Both the position numbers and the translations under genes were made by a program. Below, in pieces: positions 26,066 to 34,000 of a stretch of DNA of 64,000 bases. The stretch is from an uncultured Bacilli bacterium (lineage in GTDB: Bacteria; Bacillota_I; Bacilli_A; RF39; UBA660). Under the pieces are notes generated by a model. The model was not told the DNA's origin and searched no databases. It was given only the letters and a program-made list of their open reading frames with translations. The DNA is taken from positions 21,909 to 85,908 of the forward strand of contig CALVUP010000005.1 in the NCBI GenBank assembly GCA_944363635.1, in the 5' to 3' direction. Position 1 is the stretch's first letter. Every line of letters begins with the position of its first letter.

Positions 26066-26276
26066 ATTTATCTCTATTTCTATCTCTATTACGATTTCTC
26101 TTTCTACAGTTCTTTGTATTTGTTTCTTTTTCAATTCTTCTTCTTACACCTTTTTTTAAGTAACCTTCTTGTCTATCGCGAATTTTTTTAGACGAACCAT
26201 CTTTAGCATTTTTTTGTCTTAAAACCTTTAATGCTGCGTCAACGTTTCCGTTTTTAACCACTGCTGTTGTTCCCAA
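26064..26276 (-). CDS. rpsU: Ribosomal protein bS21
   Basis: This 70-residue basic 30S protein resembles bS21 in the segment NVDAALKVLRQKNAKDGSSK and the following arginine-rich helix (RDRQEGYLKKGVRRRIEKE). The tail is an unusual alternation of arginine, asparagine and aspartate. Synteny with yqeY supports the call. An AGGGAGGG ribosome site lies upstream. The protein is diverged from Bacillus S21 at the N-terminus. Confidence 0.85.
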   Translation of the reverse strand: MGTTAVVKNGNVDAALKVLRQKNAKDGSSKKIRDRQEGYLKKGVRRRIEKETNTKNCRKRNRNRDRNRDK

Positions 26277-26426
26277 GATAATCCCTCCCTTCGCTTTTTT
26301 TCTATAAGAATTGTAACACTCTATACGAATTTTTTCAACAAATTTCGTATTTTATGTACAAATTTCTCTCACATTTAGTTATTATAGTCTAAAATTTTAC
26401 AAATTTCAATAAAATTTTTTATTTTC

Positions 26427-27008
26427 TTATATGGTTTTGCTTGCATTTTCGTTTTTACTAGTTTCTATACGGGTCTTGGTATACTCTAAAGCAAGTTTTC
26501 TTGTTTGTTGTTGTATTCTTTTAGAATCCATATCTTTTGAATCGACTTCTTTAGCAATATCCATTAAATCGTTGTAATAAGCAAAATATATTCTTTTAAA
26601 ATCGGTACTTTGTTCATTTAAAAATCGGTTAAAACTTTCTTCTTCTAAATCTCTTTGATCAAATCCAGTAATTGCATTTTTTTTATCAAGTGGAATTTGT
26701 TGGGATGAAGTTGAAGAAGGTTTATGGGGTTGTTTGTTTTTTAAATACTGTTCATATTGAGCTTTTTCTTTTCTATATAAATCGTGTTGATATTTTTCCC
26801 TTTTTTCTTTGGTTTTGATTTTTTCGAAAGCTTGATTGATCACCTGCATTTTTTCTAAAGCGTTTGGATCTGTATTGGTATCCGGATGATAAAAAGTAGA
26901 AATCTTGCGATGGGCTTTACGAATTTCTTCATCCGTTGCCATTTCATTTACACCTAGTAGGGAAAAACAATCCATAACTTTTAACTCTTCTAATGTTTTT
27001 TTCTCCAT
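26427..27008 (-). CDS. J-domain co-chaperone-like protein
   Basis: This 193-residue protein has a J domain in about residues 13-77: FSLLGVNEMATDEEIRKAHRK, then the HPD triad in YHPDTNTDP, then MQVINQAFEKIKTKEKREKY. It lacks the Gly/Phe region, zinc module and C-terminal domains of DnaJ. The remainder (about 78-193) is charged and probably coiled, and may confer a specific target. The J domain should stimulate DnaK. It lies just past the bacteriocin operon and is separated from it by a terminator. Confidence 0.85.
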   Translation of the reverse strand: MEKKTLEELKVMDCFSLLGVNEMATDEEIRKAHRKISTFYHPDTNTDPNALEKMQVINQAFEKIKTKEKREKYQHDLYRKEKAQYEQYLKNKQPHKPSSTSSQQIPLDKKNAITGFDQRDLEEESFNRFLNEQSTDFKRIYFAYYNDLMDIAKEVDSKDMDSKRIQQQTRKLALEYTKTRIETSKNENASKTI

Positions 27009-27053
27009 AGTATCACTTCCTAAAACATTTTAGCATTTTGCCTGGAAAAAGTA

Positions 27054-27078
27054 AATAGTAAGCGATTAGCTTACTATT
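27054..27078 (-). terminator. Terminator of the bacteriocin operon
   Basis: AATAGTAAGC and GCTTACTATT form a 10-bp perfect stem with a five-base loop. The minus-strand tail is TACTTTTTC. The stop codon of the last small gene falls within the hairpin. Confidence 0.8.
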
Positions 27079-27212
27079 TTGTGATAGAAATAACGTAAAA
27101 AAGTACCTGTATAATTTCCAAGATTATATATACAAGCTATATACATCCCTAGAAACCAACAAAAAATAGGAATCAAAGCAAAAAAACATGCCTTTTTTAT
27201 TTTACAGGACAT
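27066..27212 (-). CDS. Small membrane peptide, candidate bacteriocin immunity protein
   Basis: This 48-residue open frame starts inside the end of the upstream precursor gene (16-base overlap, different frame). It begins MSCKIKKACFFALIPIFC and has one or two hydrophobic helices and four cysteines. It has no double-glycine leader, so it should stay in the producer's membrane. The segment IYNLGNYTGTFLRYF resembles LFEIGKELGSSIRRF in the precursor just upstream: both follow (L/I)-(F/Y)-x-(I/L)-G-x3-G-(S/T)-x-(I/L)-R-x-F. No clear ribosome site is seen, so translation may depend on coupling. The immunity role is inferred from size, place and hydrophobicity. A third bacteriocin component or a chance frame are the alternatives. 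Confidence 0.55.
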   Translation of the reverse strand: MSCKIKKACFFALIPIFCWFLGMYIACIYNLGNYTGTFLRYFYHKIVS

Positions 27213-27370
27213 GTCGATCCTGTTGCGAAACGTCGAATGGAAGAACCTAATTCTTTTCCTATTTCAAATAGTAAGGAAGAAATTTTATAGATTGCATTTA
27301 AATAAGTGGCATTGAAAGTAATACTTCCTCCTTCTACTTTTCTAAGTTCTTCCGTAGTCATTTTCCTCAT
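27197..27370 (-). CDS. Double-glycine-leader bacteriocin precursor, peptide B
   Basis: This 57-residue precursor has a leader MRKMTTEELRKVEGG, with the E-L-x-x-V-x-G-G pattern recognised by C39 peptidases. The mature peptide would be about 42 residues, with an amphipathic helix, the GxxxG-bearing segment EIGKELGSSIRRF and one cysteine near the end (TGSTCPVK). The start overlaps the upstream precursor's stop as ATGA. A second ATG three codons in has a closer GAGG site. It is the likely second component of a class IIb bacteriocin. Function is inferred from leader, size and the linked exporter. Confidence 0.78.
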   Translation of the reverse strand: MRKMTTEELRKVEGGSITFNATYLNAIYKISSLLFEIGKELGSSIRRFATGSTCPVK

Positions 27371-27510
27371 GAATGATTACATTTCGTTGGATTGGCAAGT
27401 CCTGCAATGATTCCTGTTATAAAGATTACAGCGGTTGCAACAGCTGTTATTAATCCTATATTTATACCACCTTGTACGTTTTTCATTTCTTCATCCGTAA
27501 TTGATTTCAT
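27367..27510 (-). CDS. Double-glycine-leader bacteriocin precursor, peptide A
   Basis: This 47-residue precursor has the leader MKSITDEEMKNVQGG ending in Gly-Gly. The mature peptide is 32 residues and mostly hydrophobic (LITAVATAVIFITGIIAG), with a GxxxG step and a single cysteine in the tail ANPTKCNHS. A GGGGGA site precedes the ATG, which overlaps the stop of the accessory-protein gene as ATGA. The features fit one half of a two-peptide class II bacteriocin whose helices pair in the target membrane. It should be cut and exported by the C39 ABC transporter upstream. Confidence 0.82.
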   Translation of the reverse strand: MKSITDEEMKNVQGGINIGLITAVATAVIFITGIIAGLANPTKCNHS

Positions 27511-27938
27511 AATTCCCCCTTTACTTTATTAATAATAATGTTAAAAAATACTTCATTTTTTAATTCGAATTTTACTTTTAAAATATTATAATCCGCATTC
27601 AGTTTTTCATCCAATGGAATTTGTAAGCGCACAGTTTTATAATATTGATCTTGATAAGTCATAACCTCTTCTGCATAATCATAAATTACATATTTATATT
27701 TTTTCTTATTGATGTATATATATTGATTGTTACTTATTTTTTCTAAATCTTCTACATGGACATTTAATACCAATAAATCCTCTAAAACATAACCTTGTAT
27801 TTCATAATACATCTCCACTTTAAAACAACCTAAACCTATAGCACCTATTAAGAACAAAAGTAGAATAAAAATATAAGGTTTATTGTTTGTATTTTTACAT
27901 ATTTCTAAATACTCTTTTACATCCATATAATCATTCAT
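27507..27938 (-). CDS. Short membrane-fusion-like accessory protein of the bacteriocin exporter
   Basis: This 143-residue protein has a hydrophilic N-terminus, one membrane helix (about residues 22-40) and a beta-rich external part of about 100 residues (YYEIQGYVLEDLLVLNVHVEDLEKI, YYKTVRLQIPLDEKL, YNILKVKFELKNEVFF). Bacteriocin exporters normally pair with a HlyD/LcnD-type adaptor of about 450 residues. This resembles only its membrane-proximal beta-barrel ends with the coiled-coil middle gone. It overlaps the transporter gene by 8 bases and precursor A by ATGA, so it belongs to the operon. The accessory role is inferred. Confidence 0.6.
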   Translation of the reverse strand: MNDYMDVKEYLEICKNTNNKPYIFILLLFLIGAIGLGCFKVEMYYEIQGYVLEDLLVLNVHVEDLEKISNNQYIYINKKKYKYVIYDYAEEVMTYQDQYYKTVRLQIPLDEKLNADYNILKVKFELKNEVFFNIIINKVKGEL

Positions 27939-30003
27939 AGTTACAAACTCCCTTTTCTATTTTTATTTTTTGGTCAAACAACTGACTGTTTTCAAAACGA
28001 TGAGATATGACAATAATGGTTTTGTCACGATATAGAAAAAATAATTTTTTTAATATTTTTCTTTCACTTTCAATATCAATTTCACTTAAGCTTTCATCAA
28101 AAATATAAACATTGGCTTTCTTTAATAACGTTCGTGCAAGGAGTATCCGTTGTCTTTCTCCTCCACTTAAATTAAATCCATTTTCTTCTAATAAAGTGTC
28201 ATAATTAACCTTTTTCTCTTCCACCATCTGATCCAATAAAGAAATTTTTGCTACTTTTAAAAAATCCTCATAACCAACATTTCGAAATAAAGTAATATTA
28301 TTATATATAGAATCCGTAAGTAAAATTTCATTTTGTGACAAATAGCAAATATTATCCCGCAAACTATGAATATCAAATTCACAAATATCGATACCATCTA
28401 TAAAAATCTTATTTCTTTCAATCTCAATCAGGCGTAATAGCATCTTTACTAAAGTTGATTTGCCTGCACCTGAGGGGCCAAATAATAAAATTTTCTCGCC
28501 TGGTTCTATATTTAAATATACGTGTTCCAATATTTTCTTTTTACCAAAAGAAAAAGTTAAGTCTTGAATTTGAATGTTTCCTTTTATGTTTTGTTTTACT
28601 TTCTTTTTGTTTTCTTCCTCTTCGATATTATAAAGTTCCATTAATCTTTCAAAACTAATTTTACTACTTCTAAGTTCTAAAACAGAAGATAACAAAGCTG
28701 GAAAAGAATCATTAAAATAGGAAAAAATTTGTTGATAGGTTAATAAAAGCCCTAAACTTGCATTCTTCTTTAAAATTAAGAATGCCGCAGTAAATACAAA
28801 CAAAACAAAACCCGTCGTATTTAATAATTCATTCATGAGATTCAATTGATTATACTGATTCGATAAAATTTCTTTTTTAATTAAAAATCTTTTATAAAAC
28901 AAATGAAAGCGATTTTTAAATTTTCCACCAAGATCTAAATTTTTGATTGTTTGAACAAGTCCAAAAGATTCCAGAATAAAATGATTTAATCGCCCGGCTT
29001 GTTTATGAAGTTGTTTATCTAAAGAATGAATGGTTATATTGGTTATATAAAACACCAAAATATAAATAATAATCATGAACAAGAGAATAAGAATAAAGAC
29101 TTTATCAAGTAAGAAAAGAATAAAACAAGTCATTAAAATTAAAAGACTATAAATCGCTATATCCAAAACGGTCTTGCTTACCAACCTGCTAATTTCTTGA
29201 ATGTCTTGCATTCTTGCCAAGATTTCTCCACTGGGATGATTTTTATAATAGAAGTACGGAAGTGATAAAATATGATTGAATGTATTTGTAGTTAATGTTT
29301 CTTCTAAAGAAGTGCTTAAGTGAATGCTTATTTTGTCTTTTAAAAATCCAAAGAAAGTTTTTAATAGAAAGAGAAAGAAAAAAAGACCACTGATTAGAAG
29401 CAGATTATAGATGGAATGATACTGAATAGCATAATCAATGATAAACTGAATATAATAGCAAGTAATTATACTTAAAATAAGAAAGGAAAATGAAAGAAAC
29501 AAGCAAGATAAAAAACGACTTTTGTTTTTTAATACACTATGGAAAACAAAATGAGAAAAAAATTTTGTTTCTTTCAATTTTGGTAATGGTTTTAAAAGTT
29601 CAAATATACAATAATATCCTGTTGAAAATTGCTTGAACTGATCAAAACTTATTTTCTTAATTCCTTCGGCGGGATCTGCAATCAAAAGTTTCTTTCTTTT
29701 TGTATCTATGGTATAGATCACAATAAAATGTTTATATTTTTCTTGAACAATACCATGAGCAATTACAGGAAGTAAAGAAGATTCTAAACTTTCAATCGAT
29801 CCTTTCAAACCATAAGCATTAAAGCCAATCTTTTTAGCTGCATCCACTAAATGATAGAGACTTGTCCCACTCGTAGTCGTATTGGTTATTTCTCTTAAAT
29901 ATTCTAAAGAAACTGAACCGTTATAATATTTTATAAGCATCAACATACAAGCGCAAGCACAATCTTTATACCCTTGTTGCTTAACAAATACATACTTTTT
30001 CAT
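27931..30003 (-). CDS. Peptidase-containing ABC transporter (C39 peptidase, bacteriocin exporter)
   Basis: This protein of about 690 residues has three parts. The N-terminal C39 cysteine peptidase carries QQGYKDCACACM (catalytic C15), a histidine in YKHFIVIYTID and an aspartate in IADPAEG. The exporter domain has six helices (about 150-420). The ATPase has GPSGAGKST (Walker A), LSGGERQR (signature) and YIFDES (Walker B). Such exporters cut double-glycine leaders and secrete the peptide. The start is the ATG of MKKYVFVKQQ; a GTG ten codons upstream is not supported. The two precursor genes follow directly downstream, giving it obvious substrates. Confidence 0.92.
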   Translation of the reverse strand: MKKYVFVKQQGYKDCACACMLMLIKYYNGSVSLEYLREITNTTTSGTSLYHLVDAAKKIGFNAYGLKGSIESLESSLLPVIAHGIVQEKYKHFIVIYTIDTKRKKLLIADPAEGIKKISFDQFKQFSTGYYCIFELLKPLPKLKETKFFSHFVFHSVLKNKSRFLSCLFLSFSFLILSIITCYYIQFIIDYAIQYHSIYNLLLISGLFFFLFLLKTFFGFLKDKISIHLSTSLEETLTTNTFNHILSLPYFYYKNHPSGEILARMQDIQEISRLVSKTVLDIAIYSLLILMTCFILFLLDKVFILILLFMIIIYILVFYITNITIHSLDKQLHKQAGRLNHFILESFGLVQTIKNLDLGGKFKNRFHLFYKRFLIKKEILSNQYNQLNLMNELLNTTGFVLFVFTAAFLILKKNASLGLLLTYQQIFSYFNDSFPALLSSVLELRSSKISFERLMELYNIEEEENKKKVKQNIKGNIQIQDLTFSFGKKKILEHVYLNIEPGEKILLFGPSGAGKSTLVKMLLRLIEIERNKIFIDGIDICEFDIHSLRDNICYLSQNEILLTDSIYNNITLFRNVGYEDFLKVAKISLLDQMVEEKKVNYDTLLEENGFNLSGGERQRILLARTLLKKANVYIFDESLSEIDIESERKILKKLFFLYRDKTIIVISHRFENSQLFDQKIKIEKGVCNYE

Positions 30004-30115
30004 ATGATCACTTCCTATTATATGTATTGTCACTTTTTTTACAAATTCCTTATTTTTTTTGGTTTTTTTATAAAAAAAAGACGGAACTATGGTATATTTA
30101 AATAGGAGTGATGCT

Positions 30116-30826
30116 ATGAAAACAATGTTAAGTGAGTTTTATCAAAAGTATAAAGTTTATATTAAGGGGATTCTGGCCATTCTTTTATTCTTTTATAGTT
30201 CAACTTTTTCAATGATTCCAATATGGCTATTTCAACTTGATCCTAATAAAATTACTGCCAAAGAAAACTTAATGCTTGGAATTTTTAATTATGTTTTTTT
30301 ATTTCTTATTTACATTCTTATGTATAAAAAAGATTTTCTGGAAAACTTAAAAGATTTCAAAAAACGTCCAAATAAAATTATTGATGTTGGATTTAAATAT
30401 TGGACGATTGGATTATTTTTTATGGTCATATCAAATTTAATTCTTATGAGATTTTTTCCAGGAACATCTTCCAATAATGAAAATGCTGTACAACTTTATA
30501 TTCAAAATTTTCCAATACTTGCTATTATTTCTACCAGTCTTTTAGGACCTTTCATTGAAGAAGTTGTTTTTCGAAAAACTTTTAAAGACATGATTAAAAA
30601 ACCAATCTTTTTTATACTGATTTCGGGTATTGTTTTTGGGCTTATGCACGTTTTGGGTCAAGCAACAACTCTTGCTGAGTTTTTATACTTTATTCCTTAT
30701 GCAGCACTTGGAATTTCTTTTGCTTGGATGTATTATAAAACAGATAACTTTTTTACACCATGCATGATGCATTTTATTCATAATTTAATTTTAACTTTAA
30801 TATCAATTATTGGATTAAGTCTTTAA
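30116..30826 (+). CDS. CPBP-family intramembrane metalloprotease, possible immunity protein
   Basis: This 236-residue protein has about seven to eight membrane helices and the full CPBP/Abi motif set: EEVVFR with E148, E149 and R153, the histidine in FGLMHVL (H178), and MMHFIHN (H219, H222, N223). Relatives include Rce1-type proteases and bacteriocin self-immunity proteins such as the plantaricin and sakacin types. It is divergent from the bacteriocin exporter. The start is the ATG seven bases after AGGAG; the open frame extends upstream without support. The link to immunity is inferred from family and position. A housekeeping processing role is equally compatible. Confidence 0.85.
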   Translation: MKTMLSEFYQKYKVYIKGILAILLFFYSSTFSMIPIWLFQLDPNKITAKENLMLGIFNYVFLFLIYILMYKKDFLENLKDFKKRPNKIIDVGFKYWTIGLFFMVISNLILMRFFPGTSSNNENAVQLYIQNFPILAIISTSLLGPFIEEVVFRKTFKDMIKKPIFFILISGIVFGLMHVLGQATTLAEFLYFIPYAALGISFAWMYYKTDNFFTPCMMHFIHNLILTLISIIGLSL

Positions 30827-30865
30827 TAAGACTTTTTTTTATGGTATAATTTTTATGGTGATACT

Positions 30866-31768
30866 ATGCCTAAAGTAACTAGGAGTGAAAAGAATAAAAA
30901 GAAGCAACAAGAAATTATCAACGAAAAAATTAAAACCAAAAGTAATTTTTTATTTCGAATTTTTCTTGTTATTGTATTATGTTTATCTATTCTTTTTGTT
31001 TATGCAAGATATATGGATACGAGTGGGTTAATGGTAAATGAATATAAAGTAAGTTCTACCAAAATACCTGATACGTTTCATGGAATCAAGATTGTCCATT
31101 TTTCGGATATTCATTATGGTACAACCGTCGATTTAAATTACTTGGAAAGTATTGTACAACAAATAAATGAGTTAAAACCTGATATTGTTATCTTTACTGG
31201 AGATTTAATTTTTCAAAACTATCAATTAGATAATGATATCATTAAAGAAATTACCAATACATTAAGTAAAATTAAAGCGACGATTGCAAAATATGCTTGT
31301 ATGGGAAATGAAGACTATGATAATGCGCAATACAACATTATTATGAAAAATAGCGGTTTTACTGTTTTAAATAACACATATGAAAATGTTTATTATCAAA
31401 ACCAAGATTATATCATTATAAATAGTATTGGAAGTTCACTTAATAATGATGATGATGTACAAAAAGCTTTTGCTTTTGAAAACAAAGATAAATACGTCAT
31501 AAGTATTGTTCACGAGACAAATACAGTCGAAGAGATTTTGAAATATAATCCAGATATGATTTTAAGTGGGCATAGTTTAGGAGGACAAATTCGTATTCCA
31601 GCAACAGGAGGAATCATCCATCAAAAAAGTGCGAATAAATATACCAAACGACATGAAATAATTGACAATACAGAAATATTTAATTCCTATGGCATTGGTA
31701 CTAGTAAAATAAGATTTCGCTTCTTAAATAAACCAAGTATTAATTTATATCGATTAACAAAAAAATAA
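30866..31768 (+). CDS. Membrane-anchored metallophosphoesterase (YkuE-like) with substituted metal ligands
   Basis: This 300-residue protein has a basic N-terminus, one membrane helix (about residues 28-47) and an external calcineurin-like domain with HFSDIHYG (D81, H83) and FTGDL (D113). The remaining metal sites are altered. The usual GNHD is GNED (E149 in place of histidine), and the usual GHTHGGQ is GHSLGGQ (L238 in place of histidine). YkuE-type enzymes are zinc-dependent phosphoesterases at the cell surface. The substitutions may change or abolish activity. TATAAT lies just upstream at 30845-30850, so it may have its own promoter. Confidence 0.85.
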   Translation: MPKVTRSEKNKKKQQEIINEKIKTKSNFLFRIFLVIVLCLSILFVYARYMDTSGLMVNEYKVSSTKIPDTFHGIKIVHFSDIHYGTTVDLNYLESIVQQINELKPDIVIFTGDLIFQNYQLDNDIIKEITNTLSKIKATIAKYACMGNEDYDNAQYNIIMKNSGFTVLNNTYENVYYQNQDYIIINSIGSSLNNDDDVQKAFAFENKDKYVISIVHETNTVEEILKYNPDMILSGHSLGGQIRIPATGGIIHQKSANKYTKRHEIIDNTEIFNSYGIGTSKIRFRFLNKPSINLYRLTKK

Positions 31769-31790
31769 GGATCCTTCAATCCTTATTTTT
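31761..31790. terminator. Bidirectional terminator between convergent genes
   Basis: AAAAATAAGGAT and ATCCTTATTTTT form a 12-bp stem with a six-base loop. It works for the plus-strand phosphoesterase gene and the convergent minus-strand gene alike; both stop codons lie in or beside it. Confidence 0.9.
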
Positions 31791-32181
31791 TACTTTTTAA
31801 AAACTGTTTTATTTCTCCATACTCTTTGCCTTGATACCTTTGACAAAAACATGCATATGTTCTTTTTGTGCTTTCTTTATCTAAATTGCGTTCTAAAATT
31901 TCTTCGATTTCTTTATCAATTCGCACATTCTCTTTTCCAATTAAATTACTATGAGTGAAATTAATTCGATCAATAGGCTGTATACAATTACTTCCGTCCC
32001 ATTGACTATAACTAATAGCGGATATGAAAGAAAAATTAGATGCTTTACATGAAGCTTGCACGTCTTTTATACACAATCCATCAAAATTTTCAAAAGGAAT
32101 CGCATGTTCTACAGAAAAACCCTGTAGAGGTAAAAGAATATAAAACTTCATTGCTGGGATATCATAACTATTATCAACCAT
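31783..32181 (-). CDS. Hypothetical protein
   Basis: I do not recognise this 132-residue soluble protein. It has an AGGAG site seven bases before the ATG. Visible features are an N-terminal hydrophobic strand (MKFYILLPLQGFSVEHAIPFENF), four scattered cysteines, and a basic C-terminal helix after YACFCQRYQGKEYG. There is no signal peptide or membrane helix. It lies 22 bases downstream of the trigger-factor gene, so it may be co-transcribed with it, and ends at a shared terminator. Confidence 0.6.
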   Translation of the reverse strand: MVDNSYDIPAMKFYILLPLQGFSVEHAIPFENFDGLCIKDVQASCKASNFSFISAISYSQWDGSNCIQPIDRINFTHSNLIGKENVRIDKEIEEILERNLDKESTKRTYACFCQRYQGKEYGEIKQFLKSKK

Positions 32182-32203
32182 ATATTTTCTCCTTTAACTA
32201 AAA

Positions 32204-33469
32204 TTATTTATTATTTTCTTTTAAGAAATCAACGACTTTACGAATTTCTAAATCATATTTTACCATATCGATTCCACCAAATTGACTTAAGAATTCGTCT
32301 TTTTTCATTTGATATTTCTTAGCAAGTTCCTCTGCTTCCTTTTCCGCCTCTTCATCAGTAACTTCTAATTTTTCTAATTTTAGAATTTCTTCTAACATCA
32401 AACGATATAATACGTTCTTAAATGCATCTTTTTCCATTTGGCTTCTTAATGCTTTTTCGTCACTCTTAGTAAATTGGTAATATAGATCTAAAGATACCCC
32501 TTGCATTTTTAGTTGTTCTTCAAAACGTTTCATTAAACGGTCTACTTCTTCTTCCACCATTTCTTCTGGAATATCGACATCTACATTTTTACCAACTGCT
32601 TCTAATAGAGCATCTACATATTTGTTTTCAGCTTCCATATCTTTTTGGGCTTTAATGTTCTTCTTGATTTCTTCTTTTAATGTATCTTCAGAATCAATTC
32701 CTTCCATACCAAGATCTTCAAAGAATTCTTTATCAAGTTCTCTCGTTTGTTTTTCTTTTATTTCATTTACTTTTACTTTAAATACAACTTTTGCACCTTT
32801 TAAATCTTCAGATGGATAATCTTCTGGGAATGTTAAGTCAATATCTTTTTCCTCTCCTGTTTTCATACCAATTAGAGCTTCTTCAAATCCAGGGATAAAA
32901 GTATGTGACCCAATCTCTAAAGAATAGTTTTCCCCTTTTCCACCTTCAAAAGCTACACCATCTTTAAATCCTTCAAAATCGATGATTGCTACATTACCTT
33001 CTTCGATCGTACCGTTTTCTTTTACTACAAGTTCTGTATATTGATCAAGTAAATGTTGAAGTTCATGTTCGACTTCTTCTTTTTTAACAGTAACTTTATC
33101 TTTTTCGACTTTTAGACCTGTATACTTATTTACTTTTACTTCTGGTTTTGTAATAATTGTAAATACAAATTCACAACCATTTTCATCAATACTTTTTAAA
33201 TCTACTTTAGGTTGTACAACTGGAATAACCTCTTTATGATCATTCATTGCTTTTTCATAAGCTGTAGGAAGTACTAAATCTGCAGCATCTATGAATAAGC
33301 TTTCTTTTCCAAATTTCTTTTCATAAACGTTTCTAGGTACTTTTCCTTTTCTAAATCCATCGACAGTTACTTCTTTTTGTTTTTTTGCAAACACTTGATC
33401 TAAAGCAGCTGCCCATTCTTCTTTTTCAATTTTTACATTAATTTTTACTTCATTTTTTTTCTTTGCCAT
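32204..33469 (-). CDS. tig: Trigger factor
   Basis: This 421-residue ribosome-bound chaperone has the N-terminal ribosome-binding domain with the signature GFRKGKVP (residues 38-45). The FKBP-type prolyl isomerase domain covers about 150-240 (EEGNVAIIDFEGFKDGVAFEGG, FIPGFEEALIGMKTGEE), and the helical arm domain runs to the C-terminus. Length and domains match the family. A GGAGGAG site precedes the ATG, and it has a clear promoter. Confidence 0.97.
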   Translation of the reverse strand: MAKKKNEVKINVKIEKEEWAAALDQVFAKKQKEVTVDGFRKGKVPRNVYEKKFGKESLFIDAADLVLPTAYEKAMNDHKEVIPVVQPKVDLKSIDENGCEFVFTIITKPEVKVNKYTGLKVEKDKVTVKKEEVEHELQHLLDQYTELVVKENGTIEEGNVAIIDFEGFKDGVAFEGGKGENYSLEIGSHTFIPGFEEALIGMKTGEEKDIDLTFPEDYPSEDLKGAKVVFKVKVNEIKEKQTRELDKEFFEDLGMEGIDSEDTLKEEIKKNIKAQKDMEAENKYVDALLEAVGKNVDVDIPEEMVEEEVDRLMKRFEEQLKMQGVSLDLYYQFTKSDEKALRSQMEKDAFKNVLYRLMLEEILKLEKLEVTDEEAEKEAEELAKKYQMKKDEFLSQFGGIDMVKYDLEIRKVVDFLKENNK

Positions 33470-33501
33470 AATTTCTCCTCCAACAATTTATATGCTAATT
33501 T

Positions 33502-33530
33502 ATTATATAATACAAATTTGCAAAACTCAA
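33502..33530 (-). promoter_or_regulatory. Promoter of tig
   Basis: TTGAGT and TATAAT on the minus strand are 17 bases apart, just upstream of the GGAGGAG ribosome site of tig. Confidence 0.75.
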
Positions 33531-33555
33531 TATTTACATACAAATTTTGACAAAT

Positions 33556-33990
33556 TTATACAAACTTTCTTGGGGGTTTTATTTTGGAGATCCCTGAGTT
33601 CCCCAAGATTTTTACTTTATTACGGTCTTCGCATGTAAGTGTATTGATTTTTGTATTATATACAACTATTTCTTTAAATGCTTCTACAGATAAACTTGCG
33701 ATTTGTAGATCTTGTAAAATAAGATTGCCAGTAATCTCTGTTTTATTGAACACTTCTAAATGAATGGGTTGTGTAGTAAACTGCTGTATATATACAATTC
33801 CATTATCCGTTGTTAAAGGTTTCACATCATAAATGGTTATGTGCCTTTTTGGATCATGATTTTTCCTGATGAATATTGCATTTTCATTGGTGTCTACTAC
33901 TTGCTTTTTTTGAAAAAACAAAGGTGTTCTTTGGATATGAACATTTATAAAAGGCTGATTCATAAATTGAATTCTTATCACTTGTTTCAT
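33556..33990 (-). CDS. Hypothetical beta-rich protein
   Basis: I do not recognise this 144-residue protein. It is predicted beta-rich throughout (VIRIQFMNQPFINVHIQRTP, ITIYDVKPLTTDNGIVYIQQF, TEITGNLILQDLQIASLSVEAF) and has no signal peptide or membrane helix. The strand periodicity in the last half suggests a small beta-helix or barrel. An AGGAGGG site precedes the ATG. It lies 10 bases after the ABC permease gene and may be a partner of that transporter or a separate product of its transcript. Confidence 0.6.
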   Translation of the reverse strand: MKQVIRIQFMNQPFINVHIQRTPLFFQKKQVVDTNENAIFIRKNHDPKRHITIYDVKPLTTDNGIVYIQQFTTQPIHLEVFNKTEITGNLILQDLQIASLSVEAFKEIVVYNTKINTLTCEDRNKVKILGNSGISKIKPPRKFV

Positions 33991-34000
33991 ATTTTCCCTC

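Noticed and set aside
30004..30033. TATAAT next to the C39 transporter as its promoter
   Set aside because: A start from it would fall at or past the ribosome site, so the transcript would lack it; the true promoter was not identified.
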